From Demequina sp. NBRC 110056 (GTDB lineage: Bacteria; Actinomycetota; Actinomycetes; Actinomycetales; Demequinaceae), in contig NZ_BBRM01000002.1 in the NCBI RefSeq assembly GCF_002090155.1, positions 868,001 to 932,000 of the forward strand: 64,000 nucleotides of DNA, written 5' to 3'. Shown piece by piece: positions 1 through 8,360 of this stretch. How positions within the stretch are numbered: the stretch's first letter is position 1; each line of letters starts with the position of its first letter. A program made the translations under genes and the position numbers. Below the pieces are notes generated by a model that made no database searches, was not told the DNA's origin, and saw only the letters and a list, made by a program, of their open reading frames with translations.

Positions 1-1210
1 CGATGAGCACGAGGATCTGCATCGAGAACCCGAGCCCGAGGCCCAGCACCGCGAGGTACGAGCAGGTCACCCACACCGGGGTGTCGAACTGCAGGGTCGA
101 CAGCAGGTACAGCGCCACGGAGGCGATCGCCGCGCCCGCGACGGGGTACCACTTGTAGCGGCCGGTGCGCGAGACGACGAAGCCGGTCACGGTCGAGGTG
201 ATGAGCATGACGAGCATCATCGGCGCGGTGAGCAGGCCGGCTTCGGTCGCGTCGACGTTCGCGACCATCTGCAGGTACGTGGGCATGTAGGCCATGACGC
301 CGAACATCCCCACGCCCGTGAGCATGCCCGCCGCGGTGGCGAGGTTGAAGGTGCGCGAGCGGAACAGGCCCAGCGGCATGACGGGCTCGGCCGCGCGGCG
401 CTCGACCATCACGAACGCGACGCCGGCGACGACCGCCGCCACGATGAGGCCGATGATCTGCGGCGACGCCCAGTCGTAGGTGTGGCCACCGAACGACGTC
501 ACGAGCACGATCGCGGTCGTCGCGATCGTCAGCAGCACCATGCCCGCGGCGTCGATCTTGGGCCGCGACTCGCGACGCGCCGACGGGTGTAGGAACAGCG
601 CGGCCACGACGATCGCGAGCAGTCCGAGCGGGATGTTGATCCACAGGCCCCACCGCCAACCGGGACCCTCGGTGAACCAGCCGCCCAGCAGCGGGCCGGC
701 GACGGAGGACACGGCGAACGCCGCGCCCATGACTCCCATGTACTTGCCGCGCTCACGCGCGGGCACGATGTCCGCGATGATCGCCTGCGCGAGGATGATC
801 AGCCCGCCGCCGCCGAGGCCCTGGATGGCGCGCGCGGCGATGAGCATCGGCATCGACTGGGCGAGCCCGCCCAGGACGGAGCCGGCCATGAAGATCACGA
901 TCGCGGAGATGAACAGGCCCTTGCGGCCGATGAGGTCGCCCAGCTTGCCGTAGACCGGCATCATCACGGTCGACGCGAGGATGTACGCGGTCGTCACCCA
1001 CAGCATGAGGTCGACGCCGTCGAGCTCGCCCACGATGGTCGGCAGCGCGGTCGCGAAGATCATCTGGCTGAGCGAGGCCAGCAGCATCGCCGTCATGAGG
1101 CCGATGAAGACGGGGATGACGCTGCGGCGCTCAGGAGCGCCCTCGCCCTGGGGGGTGGAGAGAGCCGATGCGGTGGCGTCCGCGGTGGCGGACACGCTGG
1201 GTTCAGACAT
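1..1210 (-). CDS. MFS drug exporter, DHA2/EmrB-QacA type (3' end beyond window)
   Basis: Integral membrane proton-driven exporter of the 14-helix DHA2 family, probably for toxic or cationic compounds. The frame reads from an ATG at 1210 (preceded by a GAAAGG-like ribosome site) and is open to base 1, so the C-terminus is missing. A cytoplasmic tail of about 32 residues precedes helix 1; the family motif A appears as YGKLGDLIGRKG, motif C-like RAIQGLGGGGL and AGPLLGGWF follow, then repeated hydrophobic segments. It is a close paralogue of the exporter at 1947-3584. It lies 35 bp downstream of the TetR gene on the same strand, so both are probably co-transcribed and repressed from the operator at 1894-1925. 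The substrate is unknown. Confidence 0.9.
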   Translation of the reverse strand, partial: MSEPSVSATADATASALSTPQGEGAPERRSVIPVFIGLMTAMLLASLSQMIFATALPTIVGELDGVDLMLWVTTAYILASTVMMPVYGKLGDLIGRKGLFISAIVIFMAGSVLGGLAQSMPMLIAARAIQGLGGGGLIILAQAIIADIVPARERGKYMGVMGAAFAVSSVAGPLLGGWFTEGPGWRWGLWINIPLGLLAIVVAALFLHPSARRESRPKIDAAGMVLLTIATTAIVLVTSFGGHTYDWASPQIIGLIVAAVVAGVAFVMVERRAAEPVMPLGLFRSRTFNLATAAGMLTGVGMFGVMAYMPTYLQMVANVDATEAGLLTAPMMLVMLITSTVTGFVVSRTGRYKWYPVAGAAIASVALYLLSTLQFDTPVWVTCSYLAVLGLGLGFSMQILVLI

Positions 1211-1245
1211 GGTGGTGCCTTTCGAGGGGACGGGACCGGCGTCGG

Positions 1246-1908
1246 TCAGACGGCCGGCGTGGCGGCGTGCGGGGCCTGGGTGAGGCGGCGCACGCGCGGG
1301 AAGTACTCGTGGATCAGGGAGGCGACGTCGGGCTCGCGCTCGGCGCGCGCCCACGTCTTGGCGAGGACCTGCAACATGCCCATCGCGAGGCTCACGGTGA
1401 GCTCAGCGTCCGTCGCCAGGTCCGCCGCGTCCCGGTGGGGCTCGCGCATCGCGAGGCGGCGCTGCGCGAGGTCCGCGTACTCGGCACGCGAGTCGATCCT
1501 GCGGCCCCAGTCGACGGCCGCGAGCTCGGGGTTGGCGTCGAGCAGGCGGCGGCGCTTGCGGAACAGGTCGCGGTCCGGCTCGGACGCGATCCAGGCCTGC
1601 GCGATGAGCGCCGCGCACGCCTCGACGTCCGACACGCCCTCCATCGCGAGGAAGGCGTCGATCTGCGCGGCCGCGGGCCGAGGCTTGGGGTCGCCCAGCA
1701 GCGCGAGCTCACGCGACGGGAAGTAGTTGTAGAACGTGCGCGGCGAGATCCCGGCCGCGTCGCAGATCATCTCGACCGTGACGGCCTCGACGCCGTGCTC
1801 GAGGCTCAGCTCGATGGCGGCCTTCTGCGTGGCGTTGCGGGCGAGCCGGCGCTTGCGGTCGCGCAGGCCCTCCTCGTGTCGCAGCTGATCTTGTTGCACA
1901 GTATGCAA
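1246..1908 (-). CDS. TetR-family transcriptional regulator
   Basis: A 220-residue one-component repressor. The N-terminal helix-turn-helix (about residues 20-65) shows the family pattern ATQKAAIELSLEHG, VEMICDAAGISPRTFYNYF; the C-terminal ligand domain is not assignable. The only upstream start candidates are TTG at 1908 and GTG at 1899; neither has a ribosome site. TTG at 1908 has a -10-like GACTCT six bases upstream, so a leaderless start is possible. Two TTGCA-N5-TGCAA palindromes cover this start region, consistent with autorepression. The downstream neighbour is an MFS exporter on the same strand, giving a typical repressor-exporter unit. Confidence 0.88.
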   Translation of the reverse strand: MHTVQQDQLRHEEGLRDRKRRLARNATQKAAIELSLEHGVEAVTVEMICDAAGISPRTFYNYFPSRELALLGDPKPRPAAAQIDAFLAMEGVSDVEACAALIAQAWIASEPDRDLFRKRRRLLDANPELAAVDWGRRIDSRAEYADLAQRRLAMREPHRDAADLATDAELTVSLAMGMLQVLAKTWARAEREPDVASLIHEYFPRVRRLTQAPHAATPAV

Positions 1909-1925
1909 CTTTGCAGAGTCTGCAA
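1894..1925. promoter_or_regulatory. Double palindromic TetR operator
   Basis: Two perfect TTGCA-N5-TGCAA palindromes lie at 1894-1908 and 1911-1925, centres 17 bp apart, spanning the start of the TetR gene. Repeated dyads at this spacing are typical of TetR autoregulatory operators; the assignment to this TetR is inferred from position. Confidence 0.75.
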
Positions 1926-1946
1926 CGAAAAGTCAAGCCGCGTCGA

Positions 1947-3584
1947 TCACGCGCGCTCCCCCACCTCGTCGCCCTCGGGGCCGTACTCGAGCTCGACGCG
2001 CTCGTGCTCTCCCGTGTGGGCGGTGAAGTCGGAGTCGGAGCGCCCGTCGACGTCGAGCGCGTCGCCCACCGTGTCGCGGTCCAGAGAGGTGCGCAGCGGC
2101 ACCTCCCGCACGAACATGAGCAGCACCATCGCCACTAGCGCGAGCGGCGCGATCCACCCGAGCACCGGCGCGAGGGCGTCGTTGTAGGAGCTCACGACGA
2201 TGTCGTGCAGCGGGCCCGGGAGCTGTGACACGGCCTCGGGCGTGATGGAGTTGAAGTCGCCCGCCTCGGCCGGCACGTCCGCGGGCAGCCGCTCGCGCAG
2301 CAGCCGCACGAGGTTCGACGTGAAAAGCGAGCCCACCACGGCGGCACCCAGCGAGGCGCCGATCTGCCGGAAGTAGTTGTTGGCCGCCGTCGCGGTGCCC
2401 ACCACCGACAGCGGGAACGTGTTCTGGACCACGAGCACCAGGTTCTGCATCGTCATGCCGAGCCCGAGCCCCAGGATCGCGAGGTAGAGGCAGGTGAGCC
2501 ACAGCGGCTCGTCCCACACCATCGTCGACATCAGCGCGAGCCCCAACGCGACCGACGCGGTGCCGGCGAGCAGCAGGCGCTTGTACTTGCCCGTGCGGGT
2601 CACGGCGCGCCCAGCGATCACCGACGTCACGAGCATCGTGCCCATCATCGGCACGAGCAGCAGGCCGGCGACGGTGGCGCTCACGCCGGTGACCATTTGC
2701 AAGTAGGTCGGCATGTACGTGAGCGTGCCGAACATCGCGATGCCCACGAGCAGGCCGGCGATGGTCGTCAGCACGAAGTTGCGGCGCTTGAACAGCTCGA
2801 GCGGCAGCACCGGCTCGGCGGCTCGCGCCTCGACCCACACGAGGCCTGCAGCGCACGCGACGGTGACGAAGCACAGCCCAAGGATCATGGGCGAGATCCA
2901 GTCGTACTCGTGGCCGCCCCACGTCGTAGTCAGCACGAGCGTGGTCGTCGCGACCGCGAGCAGCGTCATGCCCGCGACGTCGGGGCGCACCTTCTCCCGG
3001 TCGATCTTCGGCGGGTGCAGGAAGAACAGCACCGCGCCGATCGACAGCAGCCCCACCGGGATGTTGATCCACAGGCACCACTGCCACCCGATCGACTCCG
3101 TGAACCAGCCGCCGAGCAGCGGCCCGGCGACGGACGCGAACGCGAACACGGAGCCGAGGATGCCCATGTACCGGCCGCGCTCACGCGCCGAGATGACGTC
3201 CGCGATGATCGCCTGCGACAGGACCATGAGCCCGCCGCCGCCGATGCCCTGGATGGCGCGCCCCAGGATGAGCTCGGGCATGGTGGACGCGAGCGCCCCC
3301 ACCACGGAGCCCGCCATGAAGACCGCGATCGCGCCGATGAGCAGGCCCTTGCGGCCGACGAGGTCACCGAACTTGCCGTAGATCGGCATCATGATCGTCG
3401 CGGCCAGGATGTAGGCGGTCGTCACCCACAGCATGAGGTTGACGCCGCCCAGCTCGCCCACGATCGTCGGCAGCGCCGTCGCGAACATCGTCTGGTCGAG
3501 GGCGGACAGCAGCATCGCGGCCATGAGGCCGACGAACATCGGCACGATGCCGCTGCGGGGATGGGCGTCCGGGGCTGCGCTCAT
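1947..3584 (-). CDS. MFS drug exporter, DHA2/EmrB-QacA type
   Basis: A 545-residue, 14-helix exporter with the same architecture as the gene at 1-1210. Motif A reads GKFGDLVGRKG (about residues 70-80), followed by RAIQGIGGGGL and AGPLLGGWF. The last 50 or so residues are a hydrophilic, acid-rich cytoplasmic tail not seen in most members. The ATG at 3584 has no ribosome site but has TAGCGT exactly six bases upstream, suggesting a leaderless transcript. It ends 38 bp before the TetR gene on the same strand, so read-through into the repressor unit is possible. The substrate is unknown. Confidence 0.92.
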   Translation of the reverse strand: MSAAPDAHPRSGIVPMFVGLMAAMLLSALDQTMFATALPTIVGELGGVNLMLWVTTAYILAATIMMPIYGKFGDLVGRKGLLIGAIAVFMAGSVVGALASTMPELILGRAIQGIGGGGLMVLSQAIIADVISARERGRYMGILGSVFAFASVAGPLLGGWFTESIGWQWCLWINIPVGLLSIGAVLFFLHPPKIDREKVRPDVAGMTLLAVATTTLVLTTTWGGHEYDWISPMILGLCFVTVACAAGLVWVEARAAEPVLPLELFKRRNFVLTTIAGLLVGIAMFGTLTYMPTYLQMVTGVSATVAGLLLVPMMGTMLVTSVIAGRAVTRTGKYKRLLLAGTASVALGLALMSTMVWDEPLWLTCLYLAILGLGLGMTMQNLVLVVQNTFPLSVVGTATAANNYFRQIGASLGAAVVGSLFTSNLVRLLRERLPADVPAEAGDFNSITPEAVSQLPGPLHDIVVSSYNDALAPVLGWIAPLALVAMVLLMFVREVPLRTSLDRDTVGDALDVDGRSDSDFTAHTGEHERVELEYGPEGDEVGERA

Positions 3585-3590
3585 AGCGCC

Positions 3591-3596
3591 ACGCTA
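3591..3596 (-). promoter_or_regulatory. -10 hexamer TAGCGT, leaderless MFS gene
   Basis: TAGCGT on the minus strand ends six bases before the ATG at 3584, with no ribosome binding site between. Confidence 0.55.
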
Positions 3597-3639
3597 GCGG
3601 CGCACCGGCCTCCGTGCAGGGGGAATGCGGCGGGAAGGG

Positions 3640-3966
3640 TCAGCGCGCGCGCAGCTGGCGGATGTCCGGCATCGCGTCGTCGTCCTGCGACAGCTCCTCG
3701 ATGTTGACGTCCTTGAACGTCACGACCCGCACGTGCTTCACGAGCCGCGCCGAGCGGTAGACGTCCCACACCCACGCGTCGGCCATGGTGACCTCGAAGT
3801 AGACGTCCCCGCCCGAGGCCTTGACCTGCAGGTCCACCTTGTTGCACAGGTAGAAGCGCCGCTCGGTCTCGACCACGTACTGGAACAGGCCCACCACGTC
3901 GCGGTACTCGCGGTACAGCGCCAGCTCCGCGTCGGTCTCGTAGTTCTCCAGGTCCTCACTGCTCAC
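3640..3966 (-). CDS. DUF2469 family protein
   Basis: A 108-residue conserved actinobacterial protein of unknown function. The N-terminus SSEDLENYETDAELALYREY and the segments VVGLFQYVVETERRFYLCN, YFEVTMADAWVWDVYR and VRVVTFKDVNIEEL match the DUF2469 pattern I know. The GTG at 3966 is chosen because the family starts with (M/V)SAEDLE; a longer open frame upstream has no family similarity. CAGAAT lies six bases before the GTG, so it may be leaderless. It follows rnhB, the usual neighbour in actinobacteria, after a 109-bp gap. Confidence 0.92.
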   Translation of the reverse strand: MSSEDLENYETDAELALYREYRDVVGLFQYVVETERRFYLCNKVDLQVKASGGDVYFEVTMADAWVWDVYRSARLVKHVRVVTFKDVNIEELSQDDDAMPDIRQLRAR

Positions 3967-4075
3967 GGTCCCATTCTGGCGGCGCGGCGCGGGCACCGCG
4001 AATCCGGCGCGCCGGGCGCGAGGCCCCGGCTCGCTCCATGGGGAGGCGCGGCACACGGCCGCACCGCAGAACCCG

Positions 4076-4771
4076 TCAGGTGCGCTCGGGCAGCGACCAC
4101 GACCGCCGATGCTCGTCGGTGGGCCCCAGGAGCCGGATCGCGTCGAGGTGCGCCGCGGCTCCGTAGCCCTTGTTGCCCGCCCAGCCGAACTCGGGATGGC
4201 GCTCGTGCGCCTCGGCCATGAGCCCGTCGCGCTCGACCTTCGCGAGCACGGACCCCGCGGCGATCGACGCGCACAGGGTGTCGCCCTTGATGACCATGGT
4301 GACGGGCGGCGTGGGCACCGCGGGCTCCTGCAGCGCCGATGCGCTCGCCGGGTCCGGCGCGTCCAGGTCGCCGAAGAGGGTCGCCGGGGGCGGGGTCAGC
4401 CAGTCGTGCTTGCCGTCCAGCAGGACTGCGTCGACGCGCACGCCCTCGGCAGCGATCGCCGCGAGGGCCCGCGTGCCGGCGAGACGCAATGCGCCGACGA
4501 TGCCCAGCGCGTCGATCTCCGCGGGCGAGGCGTGCGCGACCGCGCGGGCGGCGCCGAAGCCGGCCAGCGCATCGGCCATCCGCAGTCGCCGCGCGGGGGT
4601 GAGCTCCTTCGAGTCCGCGAGGCCCTCGGGCCAGGCGTCGCACCGCGCCACGGCGCAGACGCCCACGGTGACGGGGCCGGCGAGCGCACCGCGCCCCACC
4701 TCGTCGATGCCCGCGACGACGGTCGCTCCGGCGTCCCACAGGGCCGCCTCGTGGGCGAGGGACACGGCCAC
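4076..4771 (-). CDS. rnhB: Ribonuclease HII
   Basis: Removes RNA from RNA-DNA hybrids and misincorporated ribonucleotides in DNA; cytoplasmic. A 231-residue protein with the RNase HII core: GIDEVGRGALAGPV near residue 20 (catalytic Asp and Glu), LADSKELTPARR, and LDGKHDWL. The GTG start at 4771 lies just beyond the lepB stop, consistent with translational coupling in the rplS-lepB-rnhB order. A copy of the dispersed GCCGATGCGC motif falls inside the gene at 4334-4353, read here on the minus strand as an Ala-Ser-Ala linker. A loop of roughly 25 residues containing that linker looks longer than in typical RNase HII. Confidence 0.95.
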   Translation of the reverse strand: MAVSLAHEAALWDAGATVVAGIDEVGRGALAGPVTVGVCAVARCDAWPEGLADSKELTPARRLRMADALAGFGAARAVAHASPAEIDALGIVGALRLAGTRALAAIAAEGVRVDAVLLDGKHDWLTPPPATLFGDLDAPDPASASALQEPAVPTPPVTMVIKGDTLCASIAAGSVLAKVERDGLMAEAHERHPEFGWAGNKGYGAAAHLDAIRLLGPTDEHRRSWSLPERT

Positions 4772-4774
4772 GGG

Positions 4775-5491
4775 TCAGTCCTCGACCACGTCCGGGTCGT
4801 CGTACGGGTTGCCGATGCCGTGGAAGTGATCCAGCGGCCACACGGTGGCGAACGCCGTGCCGACGATGCTGGAGATGGGCACCCAGCCGCCGCCGGGGTT
4901 GCCCATGTGCGCGCGCGAGTCCGCGCTGTTGGGGCGGTTGTCGCCCATGACCCACACGTACCCGTCGGGGCCGGTGGTCTCGAACTCCATGAGCGAGGGA
5001 TCGATGCCCTCGGGCAGGTAGGTCTCGTCGAGCGGCTCGCCGTCGATGGTGAGGCGCCCGTCAGCGTCGCAGCACACGACGGTCTCGCCCGGCAGTCCCA
5101 CGACGCGCTTGACGAGGTGCTCGCCCGCGTCCTCGGGCAGCAGGCCGGTGAAGGTGAGGATCGTCTTGCCCGCGGTCTCGAGCGGGGTGTCGTCGCTGGT
5201 GTCGACGGGGCCGAGCCAGCCGCCCGGGTCCTTGAAGACGATGATGTCGCCGCGGCGCAGGTCGAGCGGGCCGGGGCGCCACTTGGTGACGAGGATGCGG
5301 TCGTTGAGCTGGAGGGTGGGCTCCATCGAGCCCGAGGGGATCCAGAACGACTGGAAGAAGAAGGTCTTGAGCAGGAGCGACAGGGCCAGGGCGCTGATCA
5401 CGATGATCAGCAGCTCCTTGGTGTACCCCCAGAGACGAGCACCGGCGGACGGCTTGGAGCCGCCCGCCGGTGCCGGTGAGATGTCGCTGAT
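4775..5491 (-). CDS. lepB: Signal peptidase I
   Basis: Membrane-bound serine protease that cleaves signal peptides outside the membrane. One N-terminal helix (ELLIIVISALALSLLL) is followed by box B with the catalytic serine (WIPSGSMEPTL), box C (GDIIVFKDPG), box D with the catalytic lysine (VKRVVGLPGETV) and box E (VMGDNRPNSADSR). The start is unclear: no ATG, GTG or TTG lies in frame near the expected N-terminus. The best fit is an ATC at 5491, one base after the rplS stop, with purine-rich GAGAG just upstream, giving a 238-residue protein beginning (M)SDIS. Translational coupling to rplS would explain a weak start; a sequence error is the alternative. Confidence 0.88.
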   Translation of the reverse strand: MSDISPAPAGGSKPSAGARLWGYTKELLIIVISALALSLLLKTFFFQSFWIPSGSMEPTLQLNDRILVTKWRPGPLDLRRGDIIVFKDPGGWLGPVDTSDDTPLETAGKTILTFTGLLPEDAGEHLVKRVVGLPGETVVCCDADGRLTIDGEPLDETYLPEGIDPSLMEFETTGPDGYVWVMGDNRPNSADSRAHMGNPGGGWVPISSIVGTAFATVWPLDHFHGIGNPYDDPDVVED

Positions 5492-5492
5492 C

Positions 5493-5840
5493 TCAGCTCT
5501 CGCGCTTCTCGCGGATGCGCGCGGCCTTGCCGCGGCGCTCGCGGAGGTAGTACAGCTTCGCGCGACGGACGTCGCCGCGGCTGACGAGCTCGATGTGGTC
5601 GATCGTGGGGGCGTGCACCGGGTAGGTGCGCTCGACGCCCACGCCGAACGAGATCTTGCGGACGGTGAAGGTCTCGCCGATGCCCTGGCCCTGACGGCCG
5701 AGCACGACGCCCTGGAACACCTGGATACGCGAGCGGTTGCCCTCGATGACCTTGACGTGCACCTTGACGGTGTCGCCGGCCCGGAAGTCCGGGACGTCAT
5801 CGCGGAGCTGGCCCGCGGTGATGTGGTCAAGCTTCTGCAT
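5493..5840 (-). CDS. rplS: 50S ribosomal protein L19
   Basis: A 115-residue large-subunit protein at the 30S-50S interface. Recognised from [55 protein letters not shown] and the basic C-terminus [18 protein letters not shown] at 5840 follows a strong GAGGAG ribosome site. It heads lepB and rnhB. The 408-bp leader to trmD holds an 8-bp complementary pair (5933-5940 with 5861-5868) that could form an autoregulatory stem. Confidence 0.97.
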   Translation of the reverse strand: MQKLDHITAGQLRDDVPDFRAGDTVKVHVKVIEGNRSRIQVFQGVVLGRQGQGIGETFTVRKISFGVGVERTYPVHAPTIDHIELVSRGDVRRAKLYYLRERRGKAARIREKRES

Positions 5841-6248
5841 GGCTCTTTCTCCTCGCGCACGCCACAGGTCCTGCACGATATCTGCCTCACGGCATCTGAT
5901 GGTGACTGTGCGTCGCGGACTGAGCTCGGCCCCCTGTGGCAGGCATGAGCGCCGCGCGCACCGAGGGACTATTCTGCCACAGCCTTCGCAGCGACAGCGA
6001 GCGCTCTGCGGTGAGGCGTTGGTCACGTCCACCCGTGCGGAGGGCCGATGCGCGCGCTGGTCGCGCACGCCTCGCGCCTCGGTCTGGGGCGATGGAGCGG
6101 GGTTCACGCTGGGGGGCCGCGTGCGCTCAGCGCTCACGATACGCCCGGAGGTCAGTGCGGACGGTGCACCGGTGCGCTCCGGACTGACGGTGCGCGAGAG
6201 CGCCGGTGGGGACGGTGCGCGCGCCGACAGTCCGCTGGCGCGAGCGGG
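5841..6248. other. Non-coding gap trmD-rplS: L19 leader, motif copy, hairpin
   Basis: No gene is supported here. On the minus strand it holds a hairpin downstream of trmD (6152-6187), one copy of the dispersed motif (AGGGCCGATGCGCGCGCTGG at 6041-6060), and the presumed rplS leader with complementary segments GCCACAGG (5933-5940) and CCTGTGGC (5861-5868) just before the ribosome site. Confidence 0.6.
6152..6187 (-). terminator. Hairpin downstream of trmD
   Basis: TCAGTGCGGA (6152-6161) pairs with TCCGGACTGA (6178-6187) with one mismatch around a GC-rich loop that contains palindromic GGTGCACC. It lies about 60 bp past the trmD stop; there is no U tract, as is usual for actinobacterial terminators. 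Confidence 0.45.
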
Positions 6249-6938
6249 TCAGTCCTCGGGCGGCAGCAGGTCCGGCCGACGGGCGCGCGTGCGCTCGAGC
6301 TGCTGCTCGTGCCGCCACTCGGCGACGCGCCCGTGGTGTCCGCTCAGCAGCACATCGGGCACCTCGAGGCCGCGCCACGAGGCCGGCCTCGTGTAGCTCG
6401 GGTACTCGAGCAGCCCGTCGGAGTGCGACTCCTCGACGATCGACTGCGCGTTGCCCATGAACCCCGGGATCAGCCGCGTCACGGCCTCGATCATGGCGAC
6501 GGTCGCGACCTCTCCCCCGTTAAGCACGTAGTCACCCAGCGACACCTCCGTGACCCGGAAGCCCGTCGACGCGTAGTGCTCGGCGACGCGCACGTCGATG
6601 CCCTCGTAGCGCCCGCACGCGAACACCAGCTGAGGCTCGGCAGCGAGCTCGGCGGCCATCGCCTGTGTGAACGGCACGCCCGCGGGGCTCGGGATGACGA
6701 GGTGCGCGCCGGGCTGCATGACCTCGTCGAGCGCCAGGCCCCAGACGTCGGGCTTCATCACCATGCCGGCGCCGCCGCCGAAGGGAGCGTCGTCGACGGT
6801 GCCGTGCACGTCGCTGGTCCAGTCCCGCAGGTTGTGCACCCCGACCTGGACGAGCTCGCGCGCACGGGCCTTGCCCAGCAGCGACACGTCCAGCACGCCG
6901 AAGAACTCGGGGAAGATCGTGACGACGTCGATCCTCAT
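6249..6938 (-). CDS. trmD: tRNA (guanine37-N1)-methyltransferase
   Basis: Methylates G37 next to the anticodon using S-adenosylmethionine and prevents +1 frameshifting. A 229-residue protein with the TrmD trefoil-knot signatures: [13 protein letters not shown] at the N-terminus, [44 protein letters not shown] and the C-terminal [14 protein letters not shown]. The ATG at 6938 overlaps the rimM stop by an ATGA junction, so the two genes are translationally coupled. Confidence 0.97.
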   Translation of the reverse strand: MRIDVVTIFPEFFGVLDVSLLGKARARELVQVGVHNLRDWTSDVHGTVDDAPFGGGAGMVMKPDVWGLALDEVMQPGAHLVIPSPAGVPFTQAMAAELAAEPQLVFACGRYEGIDVRVAEHYASTGFRVTEVSLGDYVLNGGEVATVAMIEAVTRLIPGFMGNAQSIVEESHSDGLLEYPSYTRPASWRGLEVPDVLLSGHHGRVAEWRHEQQLERTRARRPDLLPPED

Positions 6939-7483
6939 GAACGCGTCTCCCCCGTCGCCTCGGGCTCCTCCCCCGACAGCAGGCCGTACGGCGGCGTCAC
7001 GGTCACCGTGCGCGCCTCGATGTCGACCTCGGGGACGAACTCCTCGACGAAGGGGATCATCGCGCGATGGCCGTTCGGCTCCTTCACGACGAGGATGTCC
7101 TGCGCGGGCATGGACAGCAGGTCGACGACCTCGCCGACCGCCTCGCCCGACGGCCGCACCGCGGCGAGGCCGACGAGCTCGTGGACGAACCAGGCGTCGT
7201 CCTCGTCCGACTCCTCGCCGTCGATGACGAGCTCGACGCCGCGAGCGGCGTCCGCGGCCTCTCGGCCGACGATCTCGTCGAACCGGAGGTACCAGCGGCC
7301 AGCCTGGGTGCGCACCGCAGCGATGGTGAGCGGCCCGGCCGATGCGGGCTCGGTCTCGTACTCCTCGCCGGGGACGAGCCGGTCCTCGGGGATGTCGGTG
7401 CGGACCTCGACCGTCACCTCGCCCTTCAGTCCGTGGGCACGGCCGATGCGCGCGACGGTCAGCTTCATGGCATCGGAACTCAT
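6935..7483 (-). CDS. rimM: 16S rRNA processing protein RimM
   Basis: Assembly factor for the 30S head that binds S19. An N-terminal barrel starts with [16 protein letters not shown] and the C-terminal PRC barrel contains [18 protein letters not shown] and [15 protein letters not shown] at 7483 gives 182 residues and has TACCCT exactly six bases upstream (leaderless pattern); a second ATG at 7468 (MKLTVARIG) fits the family N-terminus equally well. The stop overlaps the trmD start. Confidence 0.95.
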   Translation of the reverse strand: MSSDAMKLTVARIGRAHGLKGEVTVEVRTDIPEDRLVPGEEYETEPASAGPLTIAAVRTQAGRWYLRFDEIVGREAADAARGVELVIDGEESDEDDAWFVHELVGLAAVRPSGEAVGEVVDLLSMPAQDILVVKEPNGHRAMIPFVEEFVPEVDIEARTVTVTPPYGLLSGEEPEATGETRS

Positions 7484-7489
7484 GACACC

Positions 7490-7495
7490 AGGGTA
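7490..7495 (-). promoter_or_regulatory. -10 hexamer TACCCT, leaderless rimM
   Basis: TACCCT on the minus strand sits six bases before the rimM ATG at 7483. A promoter here makes rimM-trmD independent of rpsP-khpA. Confidence 0.55.
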
Positions 7496-7567
7496 CGGGC
7501 ACCGGGCGCGGACGCCGTCAGCGGAGTAGCGTGGGGTGACGGTCTACCAGCGACGATGGAGGAGAGC

Positions 7568-7990
7568 ATGGCAACGGAGAAGCAGGGCATCGGCAACATG
7601 CCGGCAGGCGTGGCGTTCGTGGGCGTGCTCACGATCCTCAACGCGGCGGCGACGATGGCGCTCGGAGGGCTGTTCCTCTGGGCCTCGGGGGACGCGGAGG
7701 TGCTTGGCGAGGTCGATGTGACGGCCGACGACGCGCAGCTGTTCGGCTGGACGGCGCTCATCCTGGGAGCGATCACGCTGCTGGTGGGCATCGGCCTGTT
7801 CCGCGGTTCGCGCTTCTCGCGCTTCCTCGTGATGACGCTCATGGTGTTCCGCATCGGCCTCGACGTTTTCGCGCTCATCGCGGTCGAGGGCTACCCGTGG
7901 ATCCAGGCGGCCATCTCGATCGGATGGTCGTTCCTCATCATCATCATGCTCACGACGTCGCGCGCGAGCGCGTTCTTCCACCAGCGCTGA
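7568..7990 (+). CDS. Small four-helix membrane protein, unknown function
   Basis: A 140-residue protein with about four hydrophobic segments (VAFVGVLTILNAAATMALGG, FGWTALILGAITLLVGIGL, FLVMTLMVFRIGLDVFALIA, IQAAISIGWSFLIIIMLTT) and short polar ends. ATG at 7568 follows GGAGAG. I do not recognise the family. It is transcribed against its neighbours and sits between khpA and rimM, which are normally adjacent in actinobacteria, so it looks like an insertion into the rpsP-rimM-trmD string. A perfect hairpin at 8077-8109 separates it from khpA. Confidence 0.8.
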   Translation: MATEKQGIGNMPAGVAFVGVLTILNAAATMALGGLFLWASGDAEVLGEVDVTADDAQLFGWTALILGAITLLVGIGLFRGSRFSRFLVMTLMVFRIGLDVFALIAVEGYPWIQAAISIGWSFLIIIMLTTSRASAFFHQR

Positions 7991-8076
7991 GGCGCACGCG
8001 TCGAGGGCCCGGCCCGCGCATCGGCGCGCAAGCCCCGGAGGCCGGTCGGCGCCCGCCCGACGTCCGCGACACGCGA

Positions 8077-8109
8077 AAGCGCCCCGTGCCGAACCGGCAC
8101 GGGGCGCTT
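8077..8109. terminator. Perfect bidirectional terminator hairpin
   Basis: AAGCGCCCCGTGCC (8077-8090) and its exact complement (8096-8109) form a 14-bp stem with a 5-base loop, lying between the convergent genes 7568-7990 and khpA. A-rich and T-rich stem bases on the two sides suit termination in both directions. Confidence 0.85.
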
Positions 8110-8126
8110 CGCTGTGAGCGTGGCGG

Positions 8127-8357
8127 CTACGCCACGTCGACGATGTTGACCCGGACGTCGTCCCGCGAGATCGCGTCGACCACGGTGCGGATCGCCGTCG
8201 CGGTGCGGCCTCGGCGGCCGATCACGCGCGGCAGGTCATCGGGGTGGACCACCACGTTGAGGGTGGTGCCACGACGGCCGGAGCGCTCGGTCACGGTGAC
8301 GTCATCCGGGTTGCGGACGATGCTCTTGACCAGGAACTCCAGCGCGTCGACGACCAT
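8127..8357 (-). CDS. khpA: KH-domain RNA-binding protein (KhpA-like)
   Basis: A 76-residue single KH-domain protein with the GxxG loop in RVIGRRGRTATAIR. It starts three bases after the rpsP stop, the common rpsP-khpA pairing. In other bacteria KhpA works with KhpB in RNA binding and cell-size control; here the role is inferred from family and position. The gene ends against the hairpin at 8077-8109. Confidence 0.93.
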   Translation of the reverse strand: MVVDALEFLVKSIVRNPDDVTVTERSGRRGTTLNVVVHPDDLPRVIGRRGRTATAIRTVVDAISRDDVRVNIVDVA

Positions 8358-8360
8358 GGG

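Noticed and set aside
1..3584. Recent duplication or insertion sequence carrying the two MFS genes
   Set aside because: The copies differ throughout and no transposase or terminal repeats are present; old paralogy is simpler.
5492..5890. Upstream extension of the lepB frame through rplS
   Set aside because: It is the out-of-frame reading of L19, Ser/Arg/Ala-rich without signal-peptidase features.
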